A stretch of DNA of 64,000 nucleotides from Saliniramus fredricksonii (lineage in GTDB: Bacteria > Pseudomonadota > Alphaproteobacteria > Rhizobiales > Beijerinckiaceae): assembly GCF_900094735.1 (NCBI RefSeq), contig NZ_FMBM01000001.1, positions 558,001 to 622,000 of the forward strand. The letters are read 5' to 3'. Both the position numbers and the translations under genes were made by a program. Of this stretch, positions 63,176 to 64,000 are shown in pieces. Numbering within the stretch: position 1 is the first letter of the stretch; every line of letters begins with the position of its first letter. The notes beneath the pieces are model-generated. The model ran no database searches. It saw nothing but the letters and a program-made list of their open reading frames with translations, and was not told the DNA's origin.

Positions 63176-63879
63176 TTGTCTATCCGCACCGGCATGTTTT
63201 TTTGGCCGACCACAACCTGTATGCCGCTGCCCTCCATCGCCGCGACGAACCCGTCAGCATCCTGCGCGATGATCGGAAACGAGCCGTAATGGCAGGGAAT
63301 CGCCACCCTGGCCCGGGAGAAATACCGCTTCATGGCGAGTGCCGCCGTGGTTGCATCCATGGTGAACCGGTCGCCGATCGGGACGATGACCACATCCGGC
63401 TGGTGCAATTCGGCGATCAGGGCCATGTCGCCGAAGATATCCGTATCACCCATGTGATAGACGGTCGGCTCGCCCGGCGCCTTGACGACGAGGCCCGCCG
63501 AGGGGCCAAGCGGGAAGTTCACATCCGTCTCCACCATGCCGGCGGAATGATCGGCGCGCACCATGGTGACGCGGAAACCGCCCTGATCCGTGGTGCCGCC
63601 GAGATTCATCGGGTCGAAGTTCTCGATACCCTGCTTGGCCAGATACATGCACAATTCGAAACTGGTAACGATCTTTGCCCCCGTGCGCTGCGCGATGGCC
63701 GGCGCATCGCCGACATGGTCGCCATGGCCATGCGTGATCAGGATGTGGGTGGTGCCCTCGCCCGCCTTCTCGGCATCGCCCTCGAAAGCGGGATTGCCGG
63801 TGAAGAAGGGGTCGATCAGGATGTTGTTCTCGCCGAATTCCAGACGAAAGGCCGAATGGCCGTACCAGGTGATCTTCAT
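63172..63879 (-). CDS. UPF0173 metal-dependent hydrolase (metallo-beta-lactamase fold)
   Basis: The 235-residue product is a compact MBL-fold enzyme. The zinc motif is [10 protein letters not shown] near residue 53, with [20 protein letters not shown] and PCHYGSF supplying further ligands. UPF0173 members (YtkL-like) hydrolyse unknown substrates. The frame is open to 63996, but ATG 63879 has GGAGG eleven bases upstream and gives the family-typical [11 protein letters not shown] start. It precedes the unknown gene on the same strand. Confidence 0.93.
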   Translation of the reverse strand: MKITWYGHSAFRLEFGENNILIDPFFTGNPAFEGDAEKAGEGTTHILITHGHGDHVGDAPAIAQRTGAKIVTSFELCMYLAKQGIENFDPMNLGGTTDQGGFRVTMVRADHSAGMVETDVNFPLGPSAGLVVKAPGEPTVYHMGDTDIFGDMALIAELHQPDVVIVPIGDRFTMDATTAALAMKRYFSRARVAIPCHYGSFPIIAQDADGFVAAMEGSGIQVVVGQKNMPVRIDN

Positions 63880-64000
63880 GGCTCGCATATCCTCCGTGTT
63901 TGACTTAAACAAGCGGCGCAACGCCTTTTCCTTTCCGGATCGCACGTGATGCCCGCCCGTATCGACCAGACGCCACCGCACCCTGCGCAACGCCACAGCA

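Overview
The window is about 64 kb of high-GC DNA, densely packed with genes on both strands, and reads as a chromosomal segment of an alphaproteobacterium, most likely in the Hyphomicrobiales (Rhizobiales). The grounds are the alphaproteobacterial motor and switch cluster (motA-fliM-fliN-fliG-flhB), DUF4164 next to zapA, HisZ paired with HisG, a single bifunctional Rsh, a PodJ-like polar Sel1 protein, a CpdR-like receiver and several TTAA-N7-TTAA (CtrA-type) sites. Many small details look like relatives of Methylobacteriaceae/Salinarimonas, but the genus is inference only. No insertion sequence, prophage, CRISPR array, tRNA or rRNA was seen.

Layout. 1-4.7 kb: minus-strand division and envelope block ftsE-ftsX-ydcF-plsC (plsC cut by the window edge), then, divergently, a zinc-ribbon membrane protein, hpt and a CpdR-like receiver. 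4.8-10.6 kb: flagellar motor/export operon motA-fliM-DUF6468-fliN-fliG-flhB plus an unknown gene. 10.6-16.8 kb: DUF4164 and zapA (separated by a palindromic repeat), DUF2062, a class III aminotransferase, class I fumarase with a 15-bp minisatellite in its leader, and a VapBC toxin-antitoxin pair. 16.9-21.9 kb: flhA and a two-subunit molybdenum hydroxylase. 22-26.3 kb: GMC oxidoreductase, accA and an L,D-transpeptidase lipoprotein. 26.6-31.5 kb: a 1629-residue PodJ-like polarity factor with two in-frame minisatellites. 31.6-36.4 kb: TauE/SafE exporter with its TIGR02186 partner, DUF3429, serA and a secreted VWA (DUF1194) protein. 36.4-40.7 kb: fkbM, divergent from a compact four-gene operon (dehydrogenase, pterin-synthase-fold protein, glycosyltransferase, methyltransferase). 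40.8-48.6 kb: rpoZ-rsh, an unknown exported protein, a double MaoC protein, then lepB-rnc-era. 48.6-54.8 kb: FemAB/CelD-like acyltransferase, two inositol-monophosphatase relatives (SuhB-like and HisN), an MFS carrier, a lysophospholipase and Hsp20. 54.9-59.5 kb: a polyamine-type ABC importer. 59.9-64 kb: hisZ-hisG, an unknown repeat-bearing gene and a UPF0173 hydrolase.

How the genes fit together. Three themes recur. The first is motility and polarity under probable CtrA control: the motor/export genes, flhA, the PodJ-like factor and a CpdR-like receiver, with CtrA-type sites before flhA, podJ and the unknown gene at 62.2-63.1 kb. The second is housekeeping (histidine and serine synthesis, stringent response, signal peptidase, RNase III, Era, fatty-acid synthesis). 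The third is the 37.4-40.7 kb operon, the best candidate for an undescribed pathway: its pterin-synthase-fold protein has lost the catalytic Cys, one zinc His and the catalytic Asp-His pair while keeping the fold and the pterin-anchoring Glu region, and it sits between a zinc-less dehydrogenase and a glycosyltransferase/methyltransferase pair.
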